From assembly GCF_027497235.1 (NCBI RefSeq), contig NZ_CP114902.1, positions 1,997,501 through 2,061,500 of the forward strand: a stretch of 64,000 nt of DNA, written 5' to 3'. This stretch comes from Micromonospora sp. WMMD1128. Lineage in GTDB: Bacteria > Actinomycetota > Actinomycetes > Mycobacteriales > Micromonosporaceae. Shown here in pieces: positions 36,167 through 44,387 of this stretch. The position numbers and the translations under genes were made by a program. Under the pieces are notes generated by a model. The model did not search any database, was not told the DNA's origin, and saw only the letters and a program-made list of their open reading frames with translations. Numbering within the stretch: the first letter of the stretch is position 1; each line of letters opens with the position of its first letter.

Positions 36167-36703
36167 GTGCTGTTTCCCTACACCGAATCGCGACGAATAG
36201 CGCTGCGGCCGGCCGGCGCCGCCGACGGGCCCCAGGCGTACCGGGTCCTTTTCCGGGCCGGCCGCGCGAACCTGCCGCTTCTCGACCAGTTCTGTGAGAG
36301 CTTCGGACGCCGGCTCGCCGCCTGTTTCCTCATCCACCGCGTCGACGGCGACGACGCGCCGATCGGGCTGGGCACGCTGTCGGACCTCAGCCCGGCGGGC
36401 CACCTGCGCGCCGAGGTGGTGCTGACCCCGGGTCAGCCGGAGGAGCTGCTCGGCGAGGCGAGCGCGTTGATCGTCAACTTCGCCTTCGCGATGTGGCGTA
36501 CCCGCAAGGTGTACCTGCACGCGACCGACGCCGACCCGGCGAGCGTCGGCTTCGGCGGGGAGCACGCCGCGTTGGCCCACGCCGAGGCGGTGCTGGAGAA
36601 GCACACGTTCGGCCAGGGCCGGCTGTGGGACGTCCACGTCTTCGCGGTCCACCGCGAGCAGTGGGACACCACGGGCGTGGACCTGCTCAAGCAGCTCGTC
36701 TGA
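36167..36703 (+). CDS. GNAT-family acyltransferase, paralogue of the 62017-62574 protein
   Basis: 178 residues from GTG 36167 with gaggac-type ribosome site. It opens with MLFPYTESRRIALRPA, the first strand of RimJ/RimL-type GNATs, and has LGTLSDLSPAGHLRAEVVL and ALIVNFAFAMWRTRKVYLHAT, then a closing GQGRLWDVHVFAVHREQW. The protein at 62017-62574 starts and ends the same way, so the two are paralogues. First gene of the rightward sugar operon, 63 bp before the sugar aminotransferase. N-acylation of an aminosugar is plausible. The acetyl-CoA loop is not textbook, so catalysis is not certain. Confidence 0.7.
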   Translation: MLFPYTESRRIALRPAGAADGPQAYRVLFRAGRANLPLLDQFCESFGRRLAACFLIHRVDGDDAPIGLGTLSDLSPAGHLRAEVVLTPGQPEELLGEASALIVNFAFAMWRTRKVYLHATDADPASVGFGGEHAALAHAEAVLEKHTFGQGRLWDVHVFAVHREQWDTTGVDLLKQLV

Positions 36704-36766
36704 TCCGTTCGATCCGCCCATCGGAGTGCCGACGCGGGACTCCCGGCCTGGAGGTGAAGCGCCGAG

Positions 36767-37876
36767 ATGACCCTTAATGTGTGGGGTTACTTGTCGGAGT
36801 ACGAGAAGGAGCGCGACGACATCCTGAACGCCGTCGACACGGTGTTCAGCTCCGGCACGCTTGTGCTCGGGCCGAGCGTCGCCGCCTTCGAGCAGGAGTT
36901 CGCCGCCTACCACGGGGTGCCGCACTGCGTGGGTGTGGACAACGGCACCAACGCGATCGTCCTGGGCCTGCGGGCCCTGGGCGTCGGGCCCGGCGACGAG
37001 GTGGTGACGGTGTCGAACACCGCGGCGCCGACCGTGGTGGCGATCGACGCGGTCGGGGCCACGCCGGTCTTCGTCGACGTGGACCCGGACACCTACCTGA
37101 TGGACGTGGCGCAGGTCGAGGCCGCGCTTACCGCACGGACCCGCTGCCTGCTCCCGGTGCACCTCTACGGCCAGTGCGTCGACCTGGCCCCGCTGGAGGC
37201 CATCGCGGCTCGCCACGGCCTGCCGATCCTGGAGGACTGCGCGCAGGCGCACGGCGCCCGCCAGCACGGCCGGATCGCCGGATCGACGGGTCTGGCCGCC
37301 GCGTTCTCCTTCTATCCCACGAAGGTCCTCGGCGCCTACGGTGACGGCGGCGCGGTCCTCACCACCGACGCGGAGACCGACGCCGCGCTGCGGCGGCTGC
37401 GGTACTACGGGATGGAGCGCCAGTACCACGTCACCTCCACGCCCGGCTACAACAGCCGGCTGGACGCGGTGCAGGCGGAGATCCTGCGCCGCAAGCTGAC
37501 CCGGCTCGACGACTACGTCGCCGGCCGGCGGGCGATCGCCGACCGGTACGCCGAGGCGCTCGCCGACACCGACGTCGTGGTGCCGGTGACCGCGCCGGGG
37601 AACGAGCACGTGTACTACGTCTACGTCGTCCGGCACCCCCGGCGCGACAAGATCATCGAGGCGATGCAGGCCCACGACGTCGCGTTGAACGTCAGCTACC
37701 GCTGGCCGGTGCACACCCAGACCGGCTTCGCCCACCTCGGGGTGCGCCCCGGGGCGCTGCCGGTGACCGAGGCGCTCGCCGACGAGATCTTCTCGCTGCC
37801 CATGTTCCCGTCGCTCGCCGTCGACGAGCAGGAACGGTTCATCGACACGTTCAAGACGGTGCTGGCGCGGATTTGA
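36767..37876 (+). CDS. dTDP-sugar aminotransferase (DegT/DnrJ/EryC1 family), probably C-3
   Basis: 369 residues. The PLP lysine is in [16 protein letters not shown], with [16 protein letters not shown] for PLP phosphate and the aspartate in [10 protein letters not shown]. The length and [23 protein letters not shown] region match sugar aminotransferases of the EvaB/TylB/DnrJ kind. With the 2,3-dehydratase, C-methyltransferase, epimerase and 4-ketoreductase encoded elsewhere in the cluster, it completes an EvaA-E-like set. A 3-amino-2,3,6-trideoxy-3-C-methylhexose (vancosamine type) is therefore possible. Position specificity (C-3 versus C-4) is inferred from the pathway. Confidence 0.88.
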   Translation: MTLNVWGYLSEYEKERDDILNAVDTVFSSGTLVLGPSVAAFEQEFAAYHGVPHCVGVDNGTNAIVLGLRALGVGPGDEVVTVSNTAAPTVVAIDAVGATPVFVDVDPDTYLMDVAQVEAALTARTRCLLPVHLYGQCVDLAPLEAIAARHGLPILEDCAQAHGARQHGRIAGSTGLAAAFSFYPTKVLGAYGDGGAVLTTDAETDAALRRLRYYGMERQYHVTSTPGYNSRLDAVQAEILRRKLTRLDDYVAGRRAIADRYAEALADTDVVVPVTAPGNEHVYYVYVVRHPRRDKIIEAMQAHDVALNVSYRWPVHTQTGFAHLGVRPGALPVTEALADEIFSLPMFPSLAVDEQERFIDTFKTVLARI

Positions 37877-37910
37877 GCCGGCCCGGGCGACGAGGACAGG
37901 AGGAGCGGAG

Positions 37911-39341
37911 ATGACGCGGCTCGCGGTTGCGGGTGACCGTACCGCCGGCGCCGGCCGGACCTGGCCGGACGCGGGCGCCGCCGACGACGGGGCGCTGGTG
38001 TCCCTGCGGCAGTTCGCCGCCTGGTGGGACGAGCGCCACCGCGCCGGGCGGTTCCGGGTCGACCGGATCCCGTTCGACGCGCTCGACTCCTGGTCGTTCG
38101 AGCCCCGCACCGGCAATCTCGGGCACGCCAGCGGCCGGTTCTTCACCATCGAGGGCCTGCGGGTCCGCGACGGCGGCGTCGACGGCTGGTCCCAACCGGT
38201 CATCAACCAGCCGGAGATCGGCATCCTCGGCATCGTGGTCAAGGAGTTCAACGGCGTCCTGCACTGCCTCATGCAGGCGAAGATGGAGCCCGGGAACGTC
38301 AACACCCTGCAGCTGTCGCCGACGGTGCAGGCCACCCGGAGCAACTACACCCAGGTGCACCGCGGCACCGGCACCCGCTACCTGGAGCACTTCGTCGGGG
38401 CGCAGCGCGGCCAGGTCCTCGTCGACGTGCTGCAGTCCGAGCAGGGGGCCTGGTTCTGGCGCAAGCGCAACCGCAACATGGTGGTGCTGGTGACCGGCGA
38501 CGTGCCGGTGCACGAGGACTACTGCTGGTTGACGCCGGCCCAGATCCGCGAGCTGATGGGCGTCGACAACCTGGTCAACATGGACGCCCGTACGGTGCTG
38601 TCGTGCATGCCGTTCGCGCAGCCCCGGGAGGACGAGGCAGTCACCGGCGACGAGTTCCGCGACGCGCTGGTCCGCTCGTACCAGTACCAGCCGCAGGCCG
38701 CGCCGGTCGGGCCGCTGCACAACCCCGGCGCGATCCTCAGCTGGTTCACCGAGGCGAAGACCCGGTGCGACTGGACGGCCCGGCTGGTGCCGTTGGGCGA
38801 GGTGGCGCGGTGGTCCCGCACCGCCGACGAGATCCGGCACGACGAGGGCCGGCACTTCGGCATCATCGCGGTGCGGGTGGAGGCCGGCACCCGCGAGGTG
38901 CGCCAGTGGACCCAGCCGCTGCTGAGCCCGCGAGGCCAGGGCCGCGCGGTGTTCCTGGTCCGCCCGATCCAGGGGGTGCTGCACCTGCTGGTGCAGGCCC
39001 GGCCCGAGTACGGGCTGATGGACATGGTGGAGATGGCCCCGACGGTGCAGCTGCTGTCGGACTCCCCGGTGGGGGAGATCGCCGACCCGTTCCCGCGTGA
39101 CCTGATGGCCGCCGGCACCGCCCGGGTGCGCTACGACAACCTTCTGTCGGAGGAGGGTGGGCGGTTCCACCACGCCCTGACCCGCTACCAGATCATCGAG
39201 GTGGGTGAGGACGTGCCGTTGGACGTGCCGCCGCAGTACTGCTGGATGACCGTCCGTCAGCTCACCGACCTGCTCCGGCACGGCCACTACCTCAACATCG
39301 AAGCGCGTAGCCTGCTGGCCTGCCTGCCCAGCATGTGCTGA
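37911..39341 (+). CDS. NDP-hexose 2,3-dehydratase
   Basis: 476 residues made of two homologous halves (each with the pattern W-x-QP-(V/L)-(I/L)...G-(I/V)-L-H-x-L-(M/V)-QA and T-V-Q), the layout of TylX3/EvaA/OleV-type 2,3-dehydratases. It eliminates the C-2 hydroxyl from dTDP-4-keto-6-deoxyglucose to give the 3,4-diketo-2,6-dideoxy sugar. That unstable product needs an aminotransferase (gene immediately upstream) or a 3-ketoreductase (41207-42202). Rightward sugar operon, 34 bp after the aminotransferase gene. Confidence 0.93.
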   Translation: MTRLAVAGDRTAGAGRTWPDAGAADDGALVSLRQFAAWWDERHRAGRFRVDRIPFDALDSWSFEPRTGNLGHASGRFFTIEGLRVRDGGVDGWSQPVINQPEIGILGIVVKEFNGVLHCLMQAKMEPGNVNTLQLSPTVQATRSNYTQVHRGTGTRYLEHFVGAQRGQVLVDVLQSEQGAWFWRKRNRNMVVLVTGDVPVHEDYCWLTPAQIRELMGVDNLVNMDARTVLSCMPFAQPREDEAVTGDEFRDALVRSYQYQPQAAPVGPLHNPGAILSWFTEAKTRCDWTARLVPLGEVARWSRTADEIRHDEGRHFGIIAVRVEAGTREVRQWTQPLLSPRGQGRAVFLVRPIQGVLHLLVQARPEYGLMDMVEMAPTVQLLSDSPVGEIADPFPRDLMAAGTARVRYDNLLSEEGGRFHHALTRYQIIEVGEDVPLDVPPQYCWMTVRQLTDLLRHGHYLNIEARSLLACLPSMC

Positions 39342-39367
39342 GCGCCGGCCGGGACGAAGGAGCGACT

Positions 39368-40522
39368 GTGCGCCTGCTTTTCACCACCGCGCCCCTGCAC
39401 GGGCACTTCTATCCGCTGGCGCAGGTGGCCTGGGCGGCCCGGGCCGGCGGGCACGAGGTGCTCGTGGCCGTGCCGGACGACTTCGTCGCGACGGCGCTCG
39501 CGGCCGGGTTGCCGGTGGCGTCCTGCGGCCCGGCGGCGGATCTGGCCGGCCGGCTCGCGGCGCCCGACGCGCCGCCGCACGGCAGCGCCGAGCGGCGGTA
39601 CGCCACCGGCCGGGCGCTGGGCCGGGCGGCGGCGGCGTCGCTGCCCGGCATGACGGACGTGGTGACGCACTGGGCGCCGGACCTGGTGGTCAGCGAGCGG
39701 ACCGAGTTCGCCGGACCGCTGGCGGCGGCGGCTGCCGGCATCGCGCACGTGGAGTACCGGTGGGGCGTCGCGCCGCTCGTGGAGTACCGGGCCGGGGCGG
39801 TGGCCGAGCTGGCCCGCGCCGGCGCCGGTGAGCCGCCGAACCCGGTCGAGGTGTTCAGCCCGTGGCCGGCGTCGCTGCGGCCGGCCCACCCGGCGGCGCG
39901 CAGCATCCGCGACGTGGCGTACAACGGCGCGGCGTTCCTGCCGCAGTGGTTGCTGCGGCCGCGCACCCGGCCGCGGGTCTGCGTGACCCTGGGCACCCTG
40001 GTGCCCCGGCTGGGCGGCGCGACCGGCCCGGACGTGGCGGGGTGGGTGCGTGGGCTGGCCGTGCTCGACGTCGAGGTGCTTGTCGCGGCCGACGAGGGGA
40101 CGGCCGCGGCGTGGGGGCCGCTGCCCGACGGCGTCCGCGTCGGGCGGTTGCCGCTGGGGCAGGTGCTGCCGGAGTGCGACGTGCTGGTGAACCACGGCGG
40201 TCAGGGCACGGTGCTGGCCGCGCTCGGCGCCGGCTGTCCCCAGTTGTGCCTGCCGCAGTTCGACGATCAGTTCGACAACGCCCGGGCCGTCACCCGGGCG
40301 GGCGCCGGGCTGACGCTGCAACCGGGGGAGGCGACGCCGGAGGCGGTCACCGAGCTCGGCCGTCGGCTCCTGCACGACTCCCGTCACGGCCGCGACGCGC
40401 GGCGGATCGCCGCCGAGATCGCGACGCATCCGTCGCCGGTCGAGGTCTCCGACGAGCTGGTGAAGTTGGCGGCGCCCGGCGGGGGCGCCATGAGGTCCGG
40501 TCCGTTGCCGAAGCGAGGTTGA
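39368..40522 (+). CDS. glycosyltransferase (GT1, UGT-like)
   Basis: 384 residues from GTG 39368, with GAAGGAG 7 nt upstream; a longer frame into the dehydratase gene is rejected. N-terminal MRLLFTTAPLHGHFYPLAQVAWAARAGGHEV acceptor domain and the nucleotide-sugar motif VNHGGQGTVLAALGAGCPQLCLPQFDDQFDNA, with the HGG..GT and D-Q pairs of GT-B macrolide/glycopeptide glycosyltransferases. It is clearly distinct from the four-gene family at 55.8-60.9 kb. Its TGATG junction with the epimerase gene shows it belongs to the sugar operon. It attaches one of the dTDP-deoxysugars; acceptor unknown. Confidence 0.9.
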   Translation: MRLLFTTAPLHGHFYPLAQVAWAARAGGHEVLVAVPDDFVATALAAGLPVASCGPAADLAGRLAAPDAPPHGSAERRYATGRALGRAAAASLPGMTDVVTHWAPDLVVSERTEFAGPLAAAAAGIAHVEYRWGVAPLVEYRAGAVAELARAGAGEPPNPVEVFSPWPASLRPAHPAARSIRDVAYNGAAFLPQWLLRPRTRPRVCVTLGTLVPRLGGATGPDVAGWVRGLAVLDVEVLVAADEGTAAAWGPLPDGVRVGRLPLGQVLPECDVLVNHGGQGTVLAALGAGCPQLCLPQFDDQFDNARAVTRAGAGLTLQPGEATPEAVTELGRRLLHDSRHGRDARRIAAEIATHPSPVEVSDELVKLAAPGGGAMRSGPLPKRG

Positions 40523-41151
40523 TGACTGTGTCGAAGATGACGATCACCGAGATGGAGATCCCGAACGCCTACCGGATCCAGCCGGAGCGGCACCTCGACC
40601 GGCGCGGTTACTTCTTCGAGGCGTTGCGGGAGGAGCAGCTGTCCGCCACGATCGGCTATCCGTTCCGGCTGGGGCAGGTCAACTACTCGTCGAGTCGCCG
40701 TAACACGGTGCGGGGCATCCACGGCACGTCGCTGCCGCCGGGGCAGGCCAAGCTGGTCACCTGTGTGCGCGGCGCGGTGCTGGACGTGGTGGTGGACCTG
40801 CGGATCGGGTCGCCGACGTACGGCCGGTTCGAGGTCACCCACCAGGCGGCGGACTCCGGCACGGCGGTGTACCTGGCCGACGGTCTGGGCCACGCGTTCC
40901 TGGCGCTGACCGATGACGCGGTGATGAGCTACCTGTGCTCCGAGGAGTTCGTGCCCGGCACGATGATCGAGATCAACCCGTTGGATCCGGAGATCGGCAT
41001 CACCTGGTCGCTGACCGAGGAGCCGATCATGTCCGACAAGGACGCCGCCGCGCCGTCGTTGGCCGAGGCGGCGGCGGCCGGCAGGCTGCCGAGCTACGAC
41101 GAGTGCCTCATGCACTACGCGGCGCTGAAGGCGAGCCTGGCGGCGCGCTGA
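40522..41151 (+). CDS. dTDP-4-keto-6-deoxyhexose epimerase (RmlC/EvaD-like)
   Basis: 209 residues of the RmlC cupin family. Catalytic-His motif RRNTVRGIHGTSLPPGQAKLV, then CVRGAVLDVVVDLRIGSPTYG, with the tyrosine in MSYLCSEEFVPG. The C-terminal extension after residue 170 (PSYDECLMHYAAL) is the kind seen in 5- or 3,5-epimerases of antibiotic deoxysugar pathways such as EvaD/TylK, and is absent from housekeeping RmlC. It sets the L-configuration, or the C-3/C-5 stereochemistry, of the sugar. ATG overlaps the glycosyltransferase stop by one base. Confidence 0.92.
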   Translation: MTVSKMTITEMEIPNAYRIQPERHLDRRGYFFEALREEQLSATIGYPFRLGQVNYSSSRRNTVRGIHGTSLPPGQAKLVTCVRGAVLDVVVDLRIGSPTYGRFEVTHQAADSGTAVYLADGLGHAFLALTDDAVMSYLCSEEFVPGTMIEINPLDPEIGITWSLTEEPIMSDKDAAAPSLAEAAAAGRLPSYDECLMHYAALKASLAAR

Positions 41152-41206
41152 GCGCCAGACGTCACCGTCCCCCTGTCCAGCCCACTGCCGAGCGGAGTCC
41201 TTGCCG

Positions 41207-42202
41207 ATGATGAGCCGCAGCACGACCGACCGGGTCCGCATGGGGGTGATGGGCTGCGCGGACATCGCCTGGCGCAAGACCCTGCCGGCGATGCTGGCGG
41301 AGCCGGCGATCCAGGTCACCGCGATCGCCAGCCGGGACCGGGGCAAGGCCGCCGTCTTCGCCGACCGGTTCTCCGGCGCGGCGGTGGAGGGTTACCAGGC
41401 CCTGCTCGACCGGGACGACGTGGACGCCGTCTACCTGCCGTTGCCGGCGCGGCTGCACGCCGAGTGGATCGAGCGTTCGCTCGCCGCCGGCAAGCACGTC
41501 CTGGTCGAGAAGCCGATGACGGACAGCCGCCCGGCCACCGAGCGACTCGTCGAGCTGGCCCGCGCCCGGCAACTGGTGCTGCTGGAGAACTTCATGTTCC
41601 TCTACCACTCGCAGCACTCGGCGGTGCGCAAGCTCGTCGCCGACGGCGCCATCGGCGAGCTGCGCGCCTTCAGCAGCGCCTTCACCATCCCGCCCAAGCC
41701 GGTCGGTGACATCCGCTACCAGCAGAAGGTCGGCGGCGGGGCGTTCCTCGACTTCGGCGGTTACCCGATCCGGGCGGCGTTGCAGTTCCTCGGCGGCGAC
41801 CTGCGGATCGTCGGCGCGATGTTCCGCCGCGACCCGCGACACGACGTGGTGATGTCCGGTCACGTGCTGCTGTGCACCTCCGACGGCATCGCCGCGCAGT
41901 TGAGCTTCGGCATGGAACACTCGTACCGCAACAGCTACAGCCTCGCCGGCAGCACCGGCCGGATCATGCTGGACCGGGTGTTCACGCCGCCGGAGACCTA
42001 CCAGCCGGTGCTGCGGATCGAGCGTCAGGACCATCGCGAGGAGTTCGTCCTGCCGGTGGACCACCAGTTCGCCAACGTGGTGCGCGAGTTCGCCCGGGCG
42101 GTGCTCGACGGCGACGACCTGCGCGCGCAGCAGGAGTGGACGCTGCAGCAGGCCGACCTGATGGACCGGGTGCGCGAGGCCGCCCTCGTGGTCGACATCT
42201 AG
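41207..42202 (+). CDS. NDP-hexose 3-ketoreductase (Gfo/Idh/MocA family)
   Basis: 331 residues. The Rossmann motif is near the N-terminus (MGVMGCADIAWRKTLPAM) and the catalytic lysine is in HVLVEKPMT. FLDFGGYPIRAALQFLG follows, as in OleW/UrdT/KijD10-type 3-ketoreductases. It reduces the C-3 keto group left by the 2,3-dehydratase to give a 2,6-dideoxy sugar with a C-3 hydroxyl. Having this enzyme as well as a C-3 aminotransferase suggests two different sugar end products. ATG 41207 chosen (GGAG 10 nt upstream); the adjacent ATG 41210 and TTG 41201 are alternatives. Last gene of the rightward operon; a hairpin follows. Confidence 0.88.
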   Translation: MMSRSTTDRVRMGVMGCADIAWRKTLPAMLAEPAIQVTAIASRDRGKAAVFADRFSGAAVEGYQALLDRDDVDAVYLPLPARLHAEWIERSLAAGKHVLVEKPMTDSRPATERLVELARARQLVLLENFMFLYHSQHSAVRKLVADGAIGELRAFSSAFTIPPKPVGDIRYQQKVGGGAFLDFGGYPIRAALQFLGGDLRIVGAMFRRDPRHDVVMSGHVLLCTSDGIAAQLSFGMEHSYRNSYSLAGSTGRIMLDRVFTPPETYQPVLRIERQDHREEFVLPVDHQFANVVREFARAVLDGDDLRAQQEWTLQQADLMDRVREAALVVDI

Positions 42203-42224
42203 CGCCTGTCACGCAGGGGCGGTC

Positions 42225-42252
42225 GAGCCGCCGGCCGGACGCCCGGCGGCTC
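42225..42252. terminator. convergent terminator hairpin
   Basis: Perfect 10-bp arms gagccgccgg/ccggcggctc with an 8-nt loop between the rightward ketoreductase gene and the leftward P450 gene, overlapping the P450 stop codon. Suits termination from both sides. Confidence 0.6.
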
Positions 42253-43408
42253 AGACCCGCCAGGCCACCGGCAGCCGCTCGAAGCCGTTGAGCAGTTCGG
42301 CGTGGACCCGGTCGGGTTCGCCGTCCGGGCGCAGGCCGGGCAGGCGGTCGAGGACCGCACGCACCGCGGTGGTGGCCTCCAGGCGGGCCAGCGACGCGCC
42401 CAGGCAGTAGTGGACGCCGTGGCCGAAGGCGAGGTGCCGGCGCAGTTGCGCGGGCGGGCGGGTGACGTCGAACCGGTCCGGGTCGGGCCAGTGGTCCGGG
42501 TCGCGGTTGGCCGCGGCGAGCAGCGGCAGCACCTTGGCCCGTTCGGGGATGGCGACGTCGCCCAGTTCGGTGGCGCGGCCGGCGGTGCGGAACAGGCCGC
42601 GCAGCGGCGCGTCGACCCGCAGGCTCTCCTCGACGGCGGCGGCCACCAGGCCCGGGTCGCGGCGCACCAGGTCGAGCTGGTCGGGGCTGGTGAGCAGCCG
42701 GTGCACCACGTTGCCGATGAGCAGCGCCGTGGTGGAGCTGCCGGCGACCAGCAGGAACTGGCAGAAACCGAGCAGTTCGGCGTGGCGGAGCGGGCGGCCG
42801 TCGGGCTCTGCGGTCATCAGGGTGGTCAGCAGGTCCGGCGGGGGCGTGCCGCCGGCGTCCAGGTGCGCGCGGCGCCGCCGCAGGTGCGCGTCGAAGTGCA
42901 GGTGGAACGACCGGTAGGCGGGCGCGACCCGGTGGTCGAGCGACCCGCGCGGGCGGCTCAGCCCCTCGGCCAGCGCCAGCACCCACGACCAGTACCGCGG
43001 GGCGTGCTCGACTTCGGCGCCGAGCATCCGGCAGGTCACCGTCATCGACAGCGGCACCGCCAGGTCGGCCATCAGGTCGGCGTGGCCGCGCGGGGCGAGG
43101 CCGTCCACCAGGGAGTCGACCAGCTCCTGGACGGAGCCGCCGAGGCCGGCGACGGTGGCCGGCCGGAACGCCGGGGCGAGCAGCGCCCGCTGGCGGGTGT
43201 GCAACGGCGGGTCGCTGGCGACCAGGACGCCACCGGGCTGGGCGTGGACCAGGCCGGGGCCGAGGCGCGACGGCCAGGTCGTGTCGTCGGTGAGCACCGC
43301 CCGCACGTCGCGTTCGCGGCTGATCCGGTAGTGGGGGGCGGGGTGGGCCACCGGGCAGACCGCCGGCGTCCGGCGGTCGTCGGCGGTCTGCCCGGGTTCG
43401 GCGTTCAC
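42251..43408 (-). CDS. cytochrome P450 (biosynthetic, class I type)
   Basis: 385 residues from GTG 43408 (GTGA overlap with the sulfotransferase gene). I-helix LLVAGSSTTALLIGN, ExxR in EESLRVDAPLRGLFR, and heme loop FGHGVHYCLGASLARLEA with the Cys ligand intact. The compact size and sequence style match CYP105/107-type antibiotic P450s. Because the Cys is present it is an active P450 and not a DesVIII-like glycosyltransferase helper, which lacks the heme Cys. Encoded last in a leftward tailoring operon with sulfotransferase and carbamoyltransferase; peptide or residue hydroxylation is inferred. Confidence 0.9.
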   Translation of the reverse strand: MNAEPGQTADDRRTPAVCPVAHPAPHYRISRERDVRAVLTDDTTWPSRLGPGLVHAQPGGVLVASDPPLHTRQRALLAPAFRPATVAGLGGSVQELVDSLVDGLAPRGHADLMADLAVPLSMTVTCRMLGAEVEHAPRYWSWVLALAEGLSRPRGSLDHRVAPAYRSFHLHFDAHLRRRRAHLDAGGTPPPDLLTTLMTAEPDGRPLRHAELLGFCQFLLVAGSSTTALLIGNVVHRLLTSPDQLDLVRRDPGLVAAAVEESLRVDAPLRGLFRTAGRATELGDVAIPERAKVLPLLAAANRDPDHWPDPDRFDVTRPPAQLRRHLAFGHGVHYCLGASLARLEATTAVRAVLDRLPGLRPDGEPDRVHAELLNGFERLPVAWRV

Positions 43409-44370
43409 TCGTAGCCGTACTGCTGGAGGATGTCGCCGAACTGCTCGGTGAAGCGGGCCAGGTTCCGGGCGGTGAACCGGTCCCGCCAGCCGCCGCTGCG
43501 ACCCTGGTGGAAGCTCCACGCGTCGGGGTTGTAGACCCGGTCGGCGATCGCCTCGGCGTCGCTGTCGGAACCGATGTGCCGCAGGACGTCGCTGACCGCC
43601 GCGACCTGCCGCTCCCGGGTGCCGCCGCCGCGGGGGCCGATCAGGTCCTCGTAGCGGACCTTGCACACGCCGGGGTGGTGGAGCATCCAGAGCGCCTTCT
43701 CGAACTGGTCGCGGGCCAGGAAGGACGGGTCGCGCAAGGCGTAGTCGATCTTCTCATCCCAGGTGTTCTTGCTGGCCAGGATCCGGCTGAAGATGTCGGC
43801 CTCGTAGAAGTTGCCGTACCCCTCGCGGGTGCGCCCCTCCAAGAAATTGATCATGGAGACGACCGTGTCGCGCGGATCCCGGTAGTTGAGGATCAGCGGC
43901 GGCGACGCGGTCTCCACCCACTCGCTGAGGAAGCTGCCGTCCACCCGGTGGATGTCGAGCTCGTGCAGGATCCAGCACAGACCGTCGGGGGTGTCGGCGA
44001 ACCTGGTGTACGGCAGGTAGGGGTTGGTGACGAAGTCCGCGGCCACGTCGAGGCGGGTCTGGCCGTACCGGTTGACCAGCTGCTGCCCGAGTCGCTGCTG
44101 CCAGTGCCACGTCAGCGCCGACCACGCCTGGTCGGTGACGTCGGCGAACCGGGCCGTGCCGCGCAGCTCCAGCAGGTCGTCGTGGTCACCCTTCGCCAGC
44201 ACCAGGGCGGCGATCGCGGCACGCTGCTCGTCGTCGAACTCCGGCACCGTACGCGGGCCGGGACGGGGCACGCCGACGATGCGGTAACCCATCTCCAGCA
44301 TCAGTTCCTGCATCAGGTGGGTGCCTGACTTCTGGAACGAGATGACCATGGTGCGCGGTGCGTGGCTCAT
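43405..44370 (-). CDS. PAPS-dependent sulfotransferase
   Basis: 321 residues from ATG 44370. The 5'-phosphosulfate loop SFQKSGTHLMQELML lies at residues about 11-25 and the 3'-phosphate motif NYRDPRDTVVSMINF near residue 173. The C-terminal FHQGRSGGWRDRFTARN corresponds to the PAPS-binding GxxGxWK region with a Gly-rich, Arg-containing variant. It transfers sulfate from PAPS to a hydroxyl or phenol, probably on the mature glycopeptide or a sugar. 17 bp after the carbamoyltransferase gene. Sulfation of a lipo(glyco)peptide is uncommon, known for example in some teicoplanin-like glycopeptides. Confidence 0.9.
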   Translation of the reverse strand: MSHAPRTMVISFQKSGTHLMQELMLEMGYRIVGVPRPGPRTVPEFDDEQRAAIAALVLAKGDHDDLLELRGTARFADVTDQAWSALTWHWQQRLGQQLVNRYGQTRLDVAADFVTNPYLPYTRFADTPDGLCWILHELDIHRVDGSFLSEWVETASPPLILNYRDPRDTVVSMINFLEGRTREGYGNFYEADIFSRILASKNTWDEKIDYALRDPSFLARDQFEKALWMLHHPGVCKVRYEDLIGPRGGGTRERQVAAVSDVLRHIGSDSDAEAIADRVYNPDAWSFHQGRSGGWRDRFTARNLARFTEQFGDILQQYGYE

Positions 44371-44387
44371 CGATCCGGCTCCTGTCG

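Noticed and set aside
42251..43408. P450 as a DesVIII/EryCII-type helper of the glycosyltransferases
   Set aside because: Helpers lack the heme Cys; here FGHGVHYCLG, ExxR and the I-helix are intact.
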